Assembly: GCA_035578905.1 (NCBI GenBank)
Contig: JAQJVL010002143.1
Span: 54,468-118,467 of the forward strand
Length of the DNA: 64,000 nt
Direction of reading: 5' to 3'
From: Stictocephala bisonia
Taxonomy: Eukaryota > Arthropoda > Insecta > Hemiptera > Membracidae
The notes under the pieces are model-generated. The model was given only the letters and a program-made list of their open reading frames with translations. It made no database searches and was not told the origin of the DNA. Shown here in pieces: positions 12,070 through 22,085 of this stretch (position 1 is the stretch's first letter; every line of letters begins with the position of its first letter). Position numbers and translations under genes: made by a program.

Positions 12070-14065
12070 TGAGACCCATCCCCCCCACCAATTCTGGAAA
12101 GCGTGCCAACTGGGGGATGGCTCAAACAAGTCGAGCGATGGGATCACGGATGGCAGTTGGAGGGTCAAAATAACACTCGGCAGCTGAGCCAAACTAATTT
12201 TATTATCCCAAGAAAACAAAAACTGGCTGGCATAGGGCCACAATAGAAACAGGCAGAAGGCCACAATATAAATTTGCACTTAAACATATAACAATAACCA
12301 CTGAAATTAACAAGATACTACACAATAATAACAAACGCTACAAAAACAACAAACTCTACAAATACCAAAATTTACAATTACAAACTACATGGCCTATCTG
12401 CAGTATTAGCCTGAGACACCCCAAAACGTAAGCCAAAATAATTAACAATTTAAAAGTGAAAAGAAATTTATAAAACTTTTAGTATCGTCAATTAAGCCGG
12501 CAATTTGGCCCACATCCCTTGATTCCACCGAGGCCAGGGAGTAAGCCGGAATCCCTGGTCAGCTCCGAATTAGAAGTTAAGCAAAGAACAATAATCCCCT
12601 TTTGGTGAAAGTTTAAAATTAAACAATTAAAAAGAAAATCTAACACGGTACCGTTCGAGTAAAAATGCACTTCAAGACACCCCCCAATACACTTAACAAA
12701 AAATAAATAACAATAACTAGGCCTAAACATATAAATAAATAATAACAGGATTTAACAATGGGGACCTAACAAATATAAAAATCTAAACAAATGTAACAAC
12801 CAAATAAACTAATTAAACTAAATAACAATAAATATAAATAAATAAATATTAACATCAAAAAAAACTTTGTGTATTTTAAAAAGTTTTTCTCTCTTTAATA
12901 AAAAAAATATAAGTCCCCACGGCTGTTTCATCAAATCACTGTCCAGTTCTAGGCCTAGTCCACATAAATATATCCACACACATTTTTTTTTCTTCTTTCT
13001 TTTTTATTAGCAGCCCCCAGCTCAGCCGCCGGGAAAACAAGATGGAAAGCACTGACCTGAGGACAGAAGACTCCTACCCAAAGATGTAGGTGGGGCAGCA
13101 GGGTCGCCAATGGCCTCTATACATGGTCCTCAGGCCAGGCTGGCAGTGTAGAATGGTCGACAATCCCCGGACGGCAGGCCGAGGGAGAAAGTCCCACTCA
13201 AGGACCCTGGACTGTAAGGTCAAACACAGCCATTAAAAAATGCACAGCCAAACCCTTTTACAAAAATAATACACATAACAACTAATAAACATGAAATGGC
13301 AAAACAAAACAAGAACAGACAAAATTATACAGGATTGGAGCACACTAGAAAATAAAAGATACATTTTTGGGCTATGAACAATTATGTAGGAAACTCAGAT
13401 TTAAAACAAATTACCAATTTAACAAAATATCAAAGAATTAATTACGTATATGAACTTAAAATGACAAACTGAAAACTAGGCTATGGATACATGAGCAATA
13501 GGTTATAACAGGAAAAGCAAATTACACTGATAGGCTAGGTTATTGTCAATGAACAGAAAATATGGTAAATCAGTAACCCCAACTGTAAAAAGGCTCAGCA
13601 AAACATTATACAGAACTACTATTAATTATAAATCCAGATATAAAAAGCAATTAATGCGAAAGAGGTAACATTGAGCACGAGGCTCGAATCTAGGTTAACA
13701 CATCTAGACAAAGAATATAAATTTCACAAACCCTGAAAACACAAGTAAGAACGATTAATATTATTGAAACAAAATTATTTTCACCAAAAGGGTGATTAAA
13801 TATTAAAACTTACAAAATGAACACTTACGTTTTAGGGGCCTTTAGCCTCGCATATTCTCGTGACGAACGGCTGCTGAGAACAACTAGAACTACTCGAACA
13901 ATCCAGAAGATGGCCAACCTGACAGCCAGAGCCGGAAACCGGACCGAACGAAACTGGGCCAACGGCCACCAAAGTAAGCGGAACGCAGGGCATAAGCGAT
14001 CTCAGGCAGCCCGGCAGCCAACTACGAAAAAAAACGAAATGTACCGGTCAAAAGACCCGGTACAA
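12070..14065 (-). repeat. 3' LTR of Gypsy B
   Basis: In plus coordinates it runs from TGAGACCC (12070) to the inverted TGTACCGGG start at 14065. It is about 2.0 kb, against about 1.36 kb for the LTRs of B2. The excess is an AT-rich block at about 13225-13905, between sequence matching the B2 motifs CCAGGGTCCTTGAG and GTCAGGTTGGCC. The polypurine tract (AGAGGGAGGT, inverted) adjoins at 14066-14077. No coding function is expected. Confidence 0.8.
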
Positions 14066-14296
14066 CCTCCCTCTGCAAAACCTCAACACACCCAGGCAGG
14101 GGAGAAAACTCGGTACCTCAGGGAAACAAACAGAAGAAGACGAAGAGACCTCCAAAGAGTGGTGTTCCAAGGACGCCCAAGAGAACCTAAGAGGGGAAAC
14201 CCCTCGAACAGGGAGCGAACTACCCTGACTGTCGGGCCCGACAAGAAAAGAGAGAAGGAGACTCTCTCAGAACAGCAACCTAGGGCGCAGAGGTGA

Positions 14297-16050
14297 TCAG
14301 TCTCTTTGCCCCAAGAAACCCCCAGGAACACCAACTCCTGGATCAACCGTTCCCCGGAAAGCCTTAAGCTGGGACACATGGGCTTTCCTGAACACCCTGC
14401 CTGACTGGGGATCAACCAGCAGAGCTGTCACCGGTGACAAAAACCTGTCGATGCGGTGGGGACCAGACCACCGATAGCACAACTTTGCATGAGGTCGTGG
14501 GGCGGGAAAATATTGGGGCTTTCTGCCCGTTGATATTGGGGCCTTCTGCCTCGCATATTCTCGTGACGAACGGCTGCTGAGCTTGGCCCCACACAAAAGG
14601 GACACCTTTCTTCCGCAGCTCGTTCAACGGGGCAGCAAGCTCGGCCACGTTAGGGATGAACCTACGGTAAAAATTCACCATCCCCACAAAACGGGCAATC
14701 CCCTTGGCATCTCTGGGAGGAGGAAAATCCCGAATGCCCTGGGTCCTCGCAGGATCAATGCAGACGCCTCGAGAAGATATCAGATGACCCAGAAAAGAAA
14801 TCTCAGGACGAGCAAAAGTGACTTTCTCTGGATTGACGGTAAGGCCAGCTGACTTAAGGCGACTAAGAACTTCCTCCAGATGTTGCATGTGTTCCCCGAA
14901 AGTCTCACTGTAGACAAGAAGGTTGTCCAGGTAATTGAAAACAAACTTGAACTTCACATCATGGAAGATGGAATCAAGCAGACGAGTAAGAGTCTGGGCA
15001 CCCACAGCAAGACCCATAGGAACCCTAGTGAACTGATAGAGATTCCAGGGAACACAGAAGCTAGTCATAGGCCGTGATTCCTTCTTCAATGGAATCTGAT
15101 GGTAGGCCTGGTTCAAATCAAACACACTGAAAAACTTAGCCTTACCGAACCAATCAAACGCAGAATGTAAATCAGGCAGAGGTACCGAGTCAATAGCGAC
15201 CTTAGCGTTGAGCCTCCGATAATCCATCACCAGCCTAGACTTACCATTAGGCTTGGGAACAAGAAATGCTGGACTGGCATAAGCGGAACGAGACGGTTCA
15301 ATCACACCCTTGCTCAGAAGATCTTCTATCATAGCCCTCATAACCTCCATCTTTGGGGGAGCAAGTTTGTACGGATGACTCCTAACTGGCTGAGAATCGG
15401 TGAGGTGGATCTCATACTCCAGAAGAGAAGTGACCCCAAGCTCAGGCGTAAGCACATCAGGAAACCGCAAACACAGCCTCCTAATGGCCTCCGCCTGCTC
15501 AGGGGGGAGATGACCAACTGGATCCACCTTGGGTTGTTCGGGCTCACAACCCACCTCTCTGACTGCAGGAGGGCAGTCAGAATCACCTACTAGAGGCACC
15601 AAAACTCGCCGATTGAACTTGAAAAACATCTGGCGCTTCTGGAGGTCAAGCACCATACCACTTTTAGAGATAAAAGTCTGCCCCTAGGATACAAGAAACC
15701 GCCAGGTCCTTGGCAACAAGAAAACCCCACCTCCAGGAAAATCCTTCAATTTTAAACTGTAAAAACGCCTTTAGAAGTATAGGTAGAGGAGTTTGAGATG
15801 CCGTCCAGCACGTAATAGAAGAAGGTTCGGTGTGCCTGACAAGTCCCAAGGCGTCAAGGGACTCAAAAAGAGAAAGGCTGATGATACAGCATGCCGAACC
15901 AGAATCAAGAAGGGCTCGACACACCGTACCACCAAAAGAAACAAAAACGCCAGGACACACCGAGGTGACCGCCCTAAGTCCCAGGGAAGCCATGCCAGCA
16001 AGGCCCGAAGAATCCCCAACACTCCTGCTATGGGCACGTGTCAGAGGCAA
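14297..16050 (-). pseudogene. Gypsy B pol: protease and RT, catalytic mutation and large deletion
   Basis: Reading leftward from 16050: an aspartic protease region with ALLDSGSACCIIS, a frame break near 15660, then RT (15656-14412) with the DLNQAYHQIPL motif and FNYLDNLLVYS. The second catalytic aspartate of the YxDD box is replaced by asparagine (codon at 14922-14924), which abolishes polymerase chemistry in known RTs. After WGQAQQ the sequence leaves pol, passes through about 90 bp of filler and rejoins the GPY/F-type integrase tail (KLCYRWSGPHRIDRF...HVSQLKAF) in another frame (14605-14297). RNase H, the integrase zinc domain and the DDE core are gone. Confidence 0.9.
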
Positions 16051-16082
16051 ATGGCCACGGTCACTCGCAACAACGCGGGGAG

Positions 16083-17474
16083 CTACTGTGGAGGCAGCCC
16101 CCCGCGCTGAGCGTTTCCCGACCCACGACCTCGAGCACGTGGACAGTCACGACGAATGTGACCAGGTTGGCCACAAGCAAAACACACAACAGGAGGCCGA
16201 GAACCACGACCCTCCACTGGCTGACTCACACCCAAAGACATAGCCGGTCGACGGGTGGGGAGAGCACGATGACTCTCAGGATCCCTCCCTTGCTGGTCTG
16301 AGAACTGCACGCTGCGCGAAACAATGCACAGCTGATGCAGCTCCCGAAAAGTCGAAGGAACACCAGCAAAAACCAATCTGCACCGTTCTTCAGGAGAAAT
16401 GCCATCCAGGATGACACGAACGGTTTCAGCTTCAGAAAGGGTGAGGCGCAACGCTTGACGAGCTTCCTTGACTGAAGAGACATAGGCTGCCAGAGACTCG
16501 CCCCTACCCTGCGACCGATAAAACCTGTCCATGATAATCCTCTCCCTGAGTCGAATGGGAAGAAACGACGACAGTAACTCTCGATGGAACGAGTCCACCG
16601 AAGCATCACTGGCCAAGACAGAACTCAGCAACTCCCCAACGGGACCTCTACAATAAGGGAAAACCAGACGAAGCAAGTCCCCAGCCTGCATGCCGGGCAT
16701 CTCACTAAGTCTGAGAAAGGCAACCAGAAACTTCAGAAGTTCCTCAGGATCCATCCCATCGATCACAGGGAGATTCCGGATCATGGGCGTGAGAGGGTTA
16801 GGTAGCTTGTGGTCGCTCAGCTGCAGAAGAGCAGGTGAACCCACAGGAGCTGAAGCAGAAGGAACGGCAGCTGGAGCCGAACCACAAGCAACCTCAACAG
16901 AAATGCCTGCAGGCTCAGAAGGAGCCTCAGGCACAGTGAGAGCCATTGTCTCAGCCTGCGGCCTCGACACGTTAGGCGAAAGTGCGAAAATAGGCCGCTG
17001 ACCCAGACCCGTAGGAGTCGTGGAACCGGAGAGTGCCTGAAAAATCTCCTCAAGTCTAGATACACTCTCCAAGATCCACGCCCTATCTGACGGTTCCAAC
17101 CCCGGTGCCCGGTTGACCATCCGTAAGCGGGCAAGCAGATGCCCCAAACGTGCAAGACGGCAGGCCCGGTCACGACCTACTGGAGGTTCCAACTGCAATT
17201 CTTCCAAAACCCCTTCCCAATCTTCCACCTTACGTTTACACACAGACAACTCATCACCAACCTCCAGCAGATCAGACCAATCCACCGCCGTACCCGCGGA
17301 CAACTGCTCCCGCAGCAACCTCCGGAGATTCAAAACATCCCCCTCCGGAGTCACACCCCGCGACCTCAACTCAAAAATCAATTCCTCCTTGACTAGGAGC
17401 GCAACATTCTGCAGATAGGCCATCTCGCAAAACAAAATTCTCAACAGTATACAAACGACAACTCCAGGGTCCAA
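16083..17474 (-). CDS. Gypsy B gag polyprotein, open
   Basis: An open frame of 463 codons. A good internal start is MAYLQNVALLVKEELIF, a little downstream of the first ATG, because the preceding residues are hydrophobic leader-like and differ between copies. The N-terminal half is leucine-rich and predicted helical. The middle is a proline/alanine/serine-rich linker. The retrotransposon gag core includes FLVAFLRLSEMPGMQ, SFLPIRLRERIIMDRFYRSQGRGESLAAYV and EERCRLVFAGVP. A zinc knuckle CFACGQPGHIRRDC lies at about residues 431-444, followed by an Arg/Gly tail. Gag forms the particle and packages RNA. Pol is in the -1 frame; a G6 run near the gag stop could serve as a slip site. This copy keeps gag whole, whereas B2 has an interrupted gag. 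Confidence 0.9.
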   Translation of the reverse strand: MDPGVVVCILLRILFCEMAYLQNVALLVKEELIFELRSRGVTPEGDVLNLRRLLREQLSAGTAVDWSDLLEVGDELSVCKRKVEDWEGVLEELQLEPPVGRDRACRLARLGHLLARLRMVNRAPGLEPSDRAWILESVSRLEEIFQALSGSTTPTGLGQRPIFALSPNVSRPQAETMALTVPEAPSEPAGISVEVACGSAPAAVPSASAPVGSPALLQLSDHKLPNPLTPMIRNLPVIDGMDPEELLKFLVAFLRLSEMPGMQAGDLLRLVFPYCRGPVGELLSSVLASDASVDSFHRELLSSFLPIRLRERIIMDRFYRSQGRGESLAAYVSSVKEARQALRLTLSEAETVRVILDGISPEERCRLVFAGVPSTFRELHQLCIVSRSVQFSDQQGRDPESHRALPTRRPAMSLGVSQPVEGRGSRPPVVCFACGQPGHIRRDCPRARGRGSGNAQRGGLPPQ

Positions 17475-17565
17475 GACGAACTAAACCCTCAGCCTACCGA
17501 GCCACTGCCGACCACTCCAATCCACCCATGAAACCCATTCAACAAAGTAACCAAGCAGATTGCCT

Positions 17566-17603
<38 letters not shown>

Positions 17604-17689
17604 TATTTCCAAGACACCTTGACGGTAGGTCGCCCAACCATGACCTACTAACCGGCAAACACCCACCGCCAACACAACAACCAAGAAAG

Positions 17690-17745
<56 letters not shown>

Positions 17746-17768
17746 GCAACCACGCTCTGCTGCCAATT
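17475..17768 (-). other. Leader of Gypsy B with poly(T)/(A) tracts and primer site
   Basis: Between gag and the right LTR there are two long poly(T) runs (near 17569-17602 and 17692-17743), poly(A) in the element's own sense. The inverted TGGCAGCAGAG primer-binding site abuts the LTR near 17755-17766. Confidence 0.7.
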
Positions 17769-18947
17769 GAGACCCATCCCCCCCACCAATTCTGGAAAGC
17801 GTGCCAACTGGGGGATGGCTCAAACAAGTCGAGCGATGGGATCACGGATGGCAGTTGGAGGGTCAAAATAACACTCGGCAGCTGAGCCAAACTAATTTTA
17901 TTATCCCAAGAAAACAAAAACTGGCTGGCATAGGGCCACAATAGAAACAGGCAGAAGGCCACAATATAAATTTGCACTTAAACATATAACAATAACCACT
18001 GAAAATAATAACAAACGCTACAAAAACAACAAACTCTACAAATACCAAAATTTACAATTACAAACTACATGGCCTATCTGCAGTATTAGCCTGAGACACC
18101 CCAAAACGTAAGCCAAAATAATTAACAATTTAAAAGTGAAAAGAAATTTATAAAACTTTTAGTATCGTCAATTAAGCCGGCAATTTGGCCCACATCCCTT
18201 GATTCCACCGAGGCCAGGGAGTAAGCCGGAATCCCTGGTCAGCTCCGAATTAGAAGTTAAGCAAAGAACAATAATCCCCTTTTGGTGAAAGTTTAAAATT
18301 AAACAATTAAAAAGAAAATCTAACACGGTACCGTTCGAGTAAAAATGCACTTCAAGACACCCCCCAATACACTTAACAAAAAATAAATAACAATAACTAG
18401 GCCTAAACATATAAATAAATAATAACAGGATTTAACAATGGGGACCTAACAAATATAAAAATCTAAACAAATGTAACAACCAAATAAACTAATTAAACTA
18501 AATAACAATAAATATAAATAAATAAATATTAACATCAAAAAAAACTTTGTGTATTTTAAAAAGTTTTTCTCTCTTTAATAAAAAAAATATAAGTCCCCAC
18601 GGCTGTTTCATCAAATCACTGTCCAGTTCTAGGCCTAGTCCACATAAATATATCCACACACATTTTTTTTTCTTCTTTCTTTTTTATTAGCAGCCCCCAG
18701 CTCAGCCGCCGGGAAAACAAGATGGAAAGCACTGACCTGAGGACAGAAGACTCCTACCCAAAGATGTAGGTGGGGCAGCAGGGTCGCCAATGGCCTCTAT
18801 ACATGGTCCTCAGGCCAGGCTGGCAGTGTAGAATGGTCGACAATCCCCGGACGGCAGGCCGAGGGAGAAAGTCCCACTCAAGGACCCTGGACTGTAAGGT
18901 CAAACACAGCCATTAAAAAATGCACAGCCAAACCCTTTTACAAAAAT
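17769..18947 (-). repeat. 5' LTR of Gypsy B, outer end truncated
   Basis: Almost identical to 12070-13260 of the left LTR apart from a 16-base deletion near 18002, but the remaining 800 bp or so (the start of the LTR, U3 promoter region) is absent. The LTR stops inside the AT-rich block and runs directly into mariner sequence. Confidence 0.85.
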
Positions 18948-18954
18948 AACAAAA

Positions 18955-19690
18955 CGCCCTGCGTTACAACAAAACGTGTGCGAGATGGGTGCCAAAAATG
19001 TTGACACAAGAACACAAAGCAAAGTGTATGGCATATTCTTTGTCCTTTTTGGAGCGCTATCACAGAGATGGCGATAAGTTCTTAAGTCACATTGTGACCG
19101 GTGATGAAACGTGAGTTGCATACTATACTCCTGAGACGAAACGTCAATCCAGTGAATGGCATCATTTAAACTCCACGACGAAACCAAGAAAATTCAAGCA
19201 AGTACCTTCAACAAGAAAAATCATGGCCACGGTTTTTTGGGACCGAAAGGGTATTCTTCTGATAGACTTTCTGCCACAAGGAATGACAATAAATGCTGAA
19301 AGATATTGCAAAACATTATTGAAGCTTAAGCGCGCTATTTTAAACCGCCGGCGGGGCCTGCTCTCTAGCAGCGTCATTCTGCTTCACGACAACGCTCGGT
19401 CTCACGTTGCGGCAAGGACACAGACGCAACTGCACAAGTTTCGTTGGGAAATACTGGATCATCCACCATACTGTCCTGACTTAGCACCATCGGATTTTCA
19501 TCTTTTTCCAAAACTTAAGAAATTTCTTGGTGGAAAGCGCTCGGAAAATGATGACATGTTAAAAGAAACAGTTATGAACTGGTTTAACAGTCAGGTGGGA
19601 GATAAAGTTTCTCTTACGCTATTTGAAAACTGTTTTTACTTTAAAAATGACCCTCGTACATACAATATAAACATTAACTACAGTAAATAA
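18955..19690 (+). pseudogene. mariner transposase, catalytic C-terminal piece with stop
   Basis: It reads CARWVPKMLTQEHK, then SFLERYHRDGDKFLSHIVTGDET followed by a TGA where mariners have tryptophan (GDETW), near 19112. Then come KIMATVFWDRKGILLIDFLP, SVILLHDNARSHVA and HPPYCPDLAPSDFHLFP. The three aspartates (in GDET, HDNARSH and PSDFHLF) give the DD34D signature of true mariner elements. The open frame reads into the right terminal repeat. The stop and the missing linker make it inactive. Confidence 0.9.
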
Positions 19691-20206
19691 AAATAATACT
19701 GCTTATCATATATATTTGATAATGTTGCTCTTATAATAAAAATGAGGAACTGAAGCTGGTAAATATTTATATAAAAACTGGAAAATAATCAATACATACT
19801 ACAGTAATTACATAAATTATTGAAAAAAGTAAGAAATTTTCTTCTGAATTAATTAGAGATACGTACATGCACCTTTTTTTCTCTCTCGTGATAGCGATCG
19901 GATTAGTGGACGTTCGGATTACAAAAGTTCGGATTAAAGAGACTCTACTGTATTATGTGGCAGCGCTTTGACACTAGTGTCAGTAGAAGCAGTTGCTTTG
20001 TTGTGTTGTTGCTATTGACGACAAGAGTTTGTTTATTGTTTTATGTTTTGTACACTATAACTGTGTTTTATTCTCTCAATATTTGTAGTCTTCTGTTTGT
20101 TAACAAAATAATTTAGTGGTATTTAACAATTTTTATTTTAAACCATGTGAATCACTCAAAAACGCCCATCATTCATAAGTGATATACTCATCAAACGGAA
20201 GGTTAA

Positions 20207-20989
20207 AAACTGATAACAGAGCTGACTCTGGTCAGACTGGGTTGTCATGACCTGCAGATTAACAAAAGACCAGAAAATATTCCTATGCAATCCGTTTTCT
20301 TGATCAAAAATAACACTTATTGTTTAACACTACCAGTCTCGAAAGAGGGGGCCCACGAAAAGACCGGAAAATATATTTGACGTTGATGGATATTTGATGT
20401 TTGTAAACTGACTGCTGTTTAGTTGTACTGCATATGATTTGTTATCAGTTCCTTTTATTGGTGGTCTCATGTTCATGTTGTCAACCCATAGATGCTGATC
20501 ACTGAGAATAAAATGTTTTAGATATTATCCAAGCTATTAAAATACCTAATTAATTTTATCAAGCCCAAACTCTGTGCATTATTGTATTGAATAAAGTCCT
20601 CTAAAAATTGTTTGATGTAAAAATTGTTTTATGTACACAGGCAGTTTCCTTTATAAAAATACAACAAAATTATTAAACAAATGTTTTGCTGTTATAGATT
20701 TTAGGAGACCAATGAAACACTATTTCATTAATAATTCCTTTTAATGAAAAACAATTATATGCATAAAAACTAATGTAACGGAAGCTTTCTATTGGGTCGC
20801 CATTATGCTTTTACAGCATTTTTCCTTTTCCGTTACAACTTTTTGTCTACATCTACTGAGATATATCGCTGAGCAGTAATGTATTGTATTTCATACCTGT
20901 TTTGGCTTAAATGAGGCCCATTTTCTGCTGACCGCTCGTGTTTCCCAGATGTTCAACTTTGTCATTTTGAAATATTTTATTTTAACTAG
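20207..20989. other. Intron, no recognised feature
   Basis: AT-rich sequence without significant open frames between the outer piggyBac-like end and the 3' end of LINE B. Confidence 0.4.
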
Positions 20990-21860
20990 ACAATATACTT
21001 TATTTACATAATCATCAAGATCAGTAATAGAGTCAATATTTCAACAATGTTAGTTTGCTACATTCACAATATGTATAAATTCTTCCATGCTGTAGATTAA
21101 TTCGCCTATAAGCCAGTCCAATAGTTTCCTCCTTAATAATTTTGGGCTGCATTCCTTTAAATATCTTGGTAGGAGGTTAAGAAACTTGGCTCCCGCAAAA
21201 GAAGGCTTCTTTGTGTAGAGGGCTGTCCGGTGAGTTGGCAGGTTAATGTCATCAGCATGTCTTGTTTGATATCCATGCTGGGCTGTGTTCTTTGGTAGGT
21301 TGCTCTTGAAGGCATGAAGAAAAATTTTGCATATTTAGAGAGTAACCACTGTTGGTATTTTTAAGGTTTTGAAGACCTCTCTGCAGCTGTCTCTTGGGTT
21401 TAGACTTGCCAATGTTCTGATGGCTCTTTTTTGCACGATCATAACTCTCTGTAGGTTCCTGGAAGAAGACGAACCCCAGAGAGCTATGCTATAGCGAATT
21501 TGTGCTTCAAAGAGAGCAGAGTAAGCAGTCTTGGCTGTTTTCAGACTACTTATTTGTTTCATTCTTCTTATGACATGTTGGCTGCTGATAGTTTTTTACA
21601 TAACTGATTTACTTGTGGCTTCCACGATAATTTATTGTCTATTATAATGTCTAGATGTTTTGTGGTTGATTTTATTCCCAGGTTTGGAATTGTTATGTCA
21701 ACATTTCTACGTAGGTTGGTGAAAGTAATTTGAACTGTTTTATTTTCATTTAAAACAAGGTCATTTTTAGTACAATATTGTTTGGTTTTATTTTTAATTA
21801 TATGTCTATGGAGGTCTTCAATTGATTTCTTGGCTGTTGTTAAAACTGTATCTTCTACAT
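20990..21860 (-). pseudogene. LINE B, 3' half of RT ORF
   Basis: On the minus strand the frames read MYVEDTVLTTAKK (the RT active-site box, normally YADD, here YVED), NLGIKSTTKHLDIIIDNKLSWKPQV, then AYSALFEAQIRYSIALWGS, IVQKRAIRTL and a thumb region ending EEFIHIVNVAN before a stop near 21055. This is the palm-to-thumb part of a CR1/Jockey-group LINE reverse transcriptase, with frame changes near 21565 and 21334. It continues the fragment at 29091-30800 and is separated from it by LINE A. Confidence 0.8.
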
Positions 21861-22085
21861 ACAAGACAAGACAAACATTCTTTATTTACAATTTCTTAGA
21901 GAAATGTAGTAGAGTCAAGGTTTACAATGGTGTGATTGTATTTTATGTGTAGTGGTCCGTCCAGTGAAGAAACTCGTGGATGGTGTAAAATGGACTGGTT
22001 TGAAGCCAGCGGGTGAGTTCTGTCTTCAGCTGCTTACCCTGATGCTTCCTTATTTCTTCCGGTAGATGGTTGTGTAGTTTGCTTC

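Larger units (their letters stand above)
12070..18947 (-). mobile_element. Ty3/Gypsy LTR retrotransposon B (minus strand)
   Basis: In element orientation the 5' LTR is 18947-17769 (truncated at its outer end) and the 3' LTR is 14065-12070. Gag lies at 17474-16083 and a damaged pol at 16050-14297. It is closely related to element B2 at 47982-55971. LTRs end ...GGGTCTCA. The primer-binding region reads TGGCAGCAGAG, one mismatch from the initiator-Met complement. A deletion removed the outer part of the right LTR together with some of the host mariner, so no target duplication can be read on that side. About 1.6 kb of pol (RNase H and integrase) is also deleted, leaving a short filler. Confidence 0.9.
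11678..19656 (+). mobile_element. DD34D mariner element (third shell)
   Basis: The ends are CGAGGGTCATTTTTAAAGT... (from 11678) and the inverted copy ending at 19656, about 25 bp matching with one or two differences, flanked by TA (11676-11677 and 19657-19658). The transposase is on the + strand in two pieces, 11845-12069 and 18955-19690, separated by Gypsy element B. The pieces do not join: about 45 residues between them are missing. Confidence 0.9.
11481..19950. mobile_element. pogo/Tigger-like element (second shell)
   Basis: The left end CAGTAGAACCTCTTTAATC (from 11481) pairs with the inverted right end, whose complement reads CAGTAGAGTCTCTTTAATC (to 19950). TA lies on both sides (11479-11480 and 19951-19952). 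The end sequence and TA target resemble pogo/Tigger elements. Internally, GTTCGGATTA-like motifs recur on both sides. No pogo transposase is seen; the inner content belongs to a later mariner insertion. Confidence 0.75.
10560..20202. mobile_element. piggyBac-like element (outer shell of nest)
   Basis: The ends are CCCTCCGTTTGATGA (10560-10574) and its inverted partner TCATCAAACGGAAGG (20188-20202), matching at 14 of 15 bases, each bordered by TTAA (10556-10559 and 20203-20206). TTAA duplication and CCCT-type ends are hallmarks of piggyBac elements. No piggyBac transposase is visible between the ends, so the original element was a non-autonomous element of roughly 1.2 kb. Everything from 11481 to 19950 was inserted later. 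Confidence 0.8.

Noticed and set aside
17528..17823. Poly-Phe/poly-Lys open frames
   Set aside because: Translations of homopolymer tracts in the Gypsy B leader.
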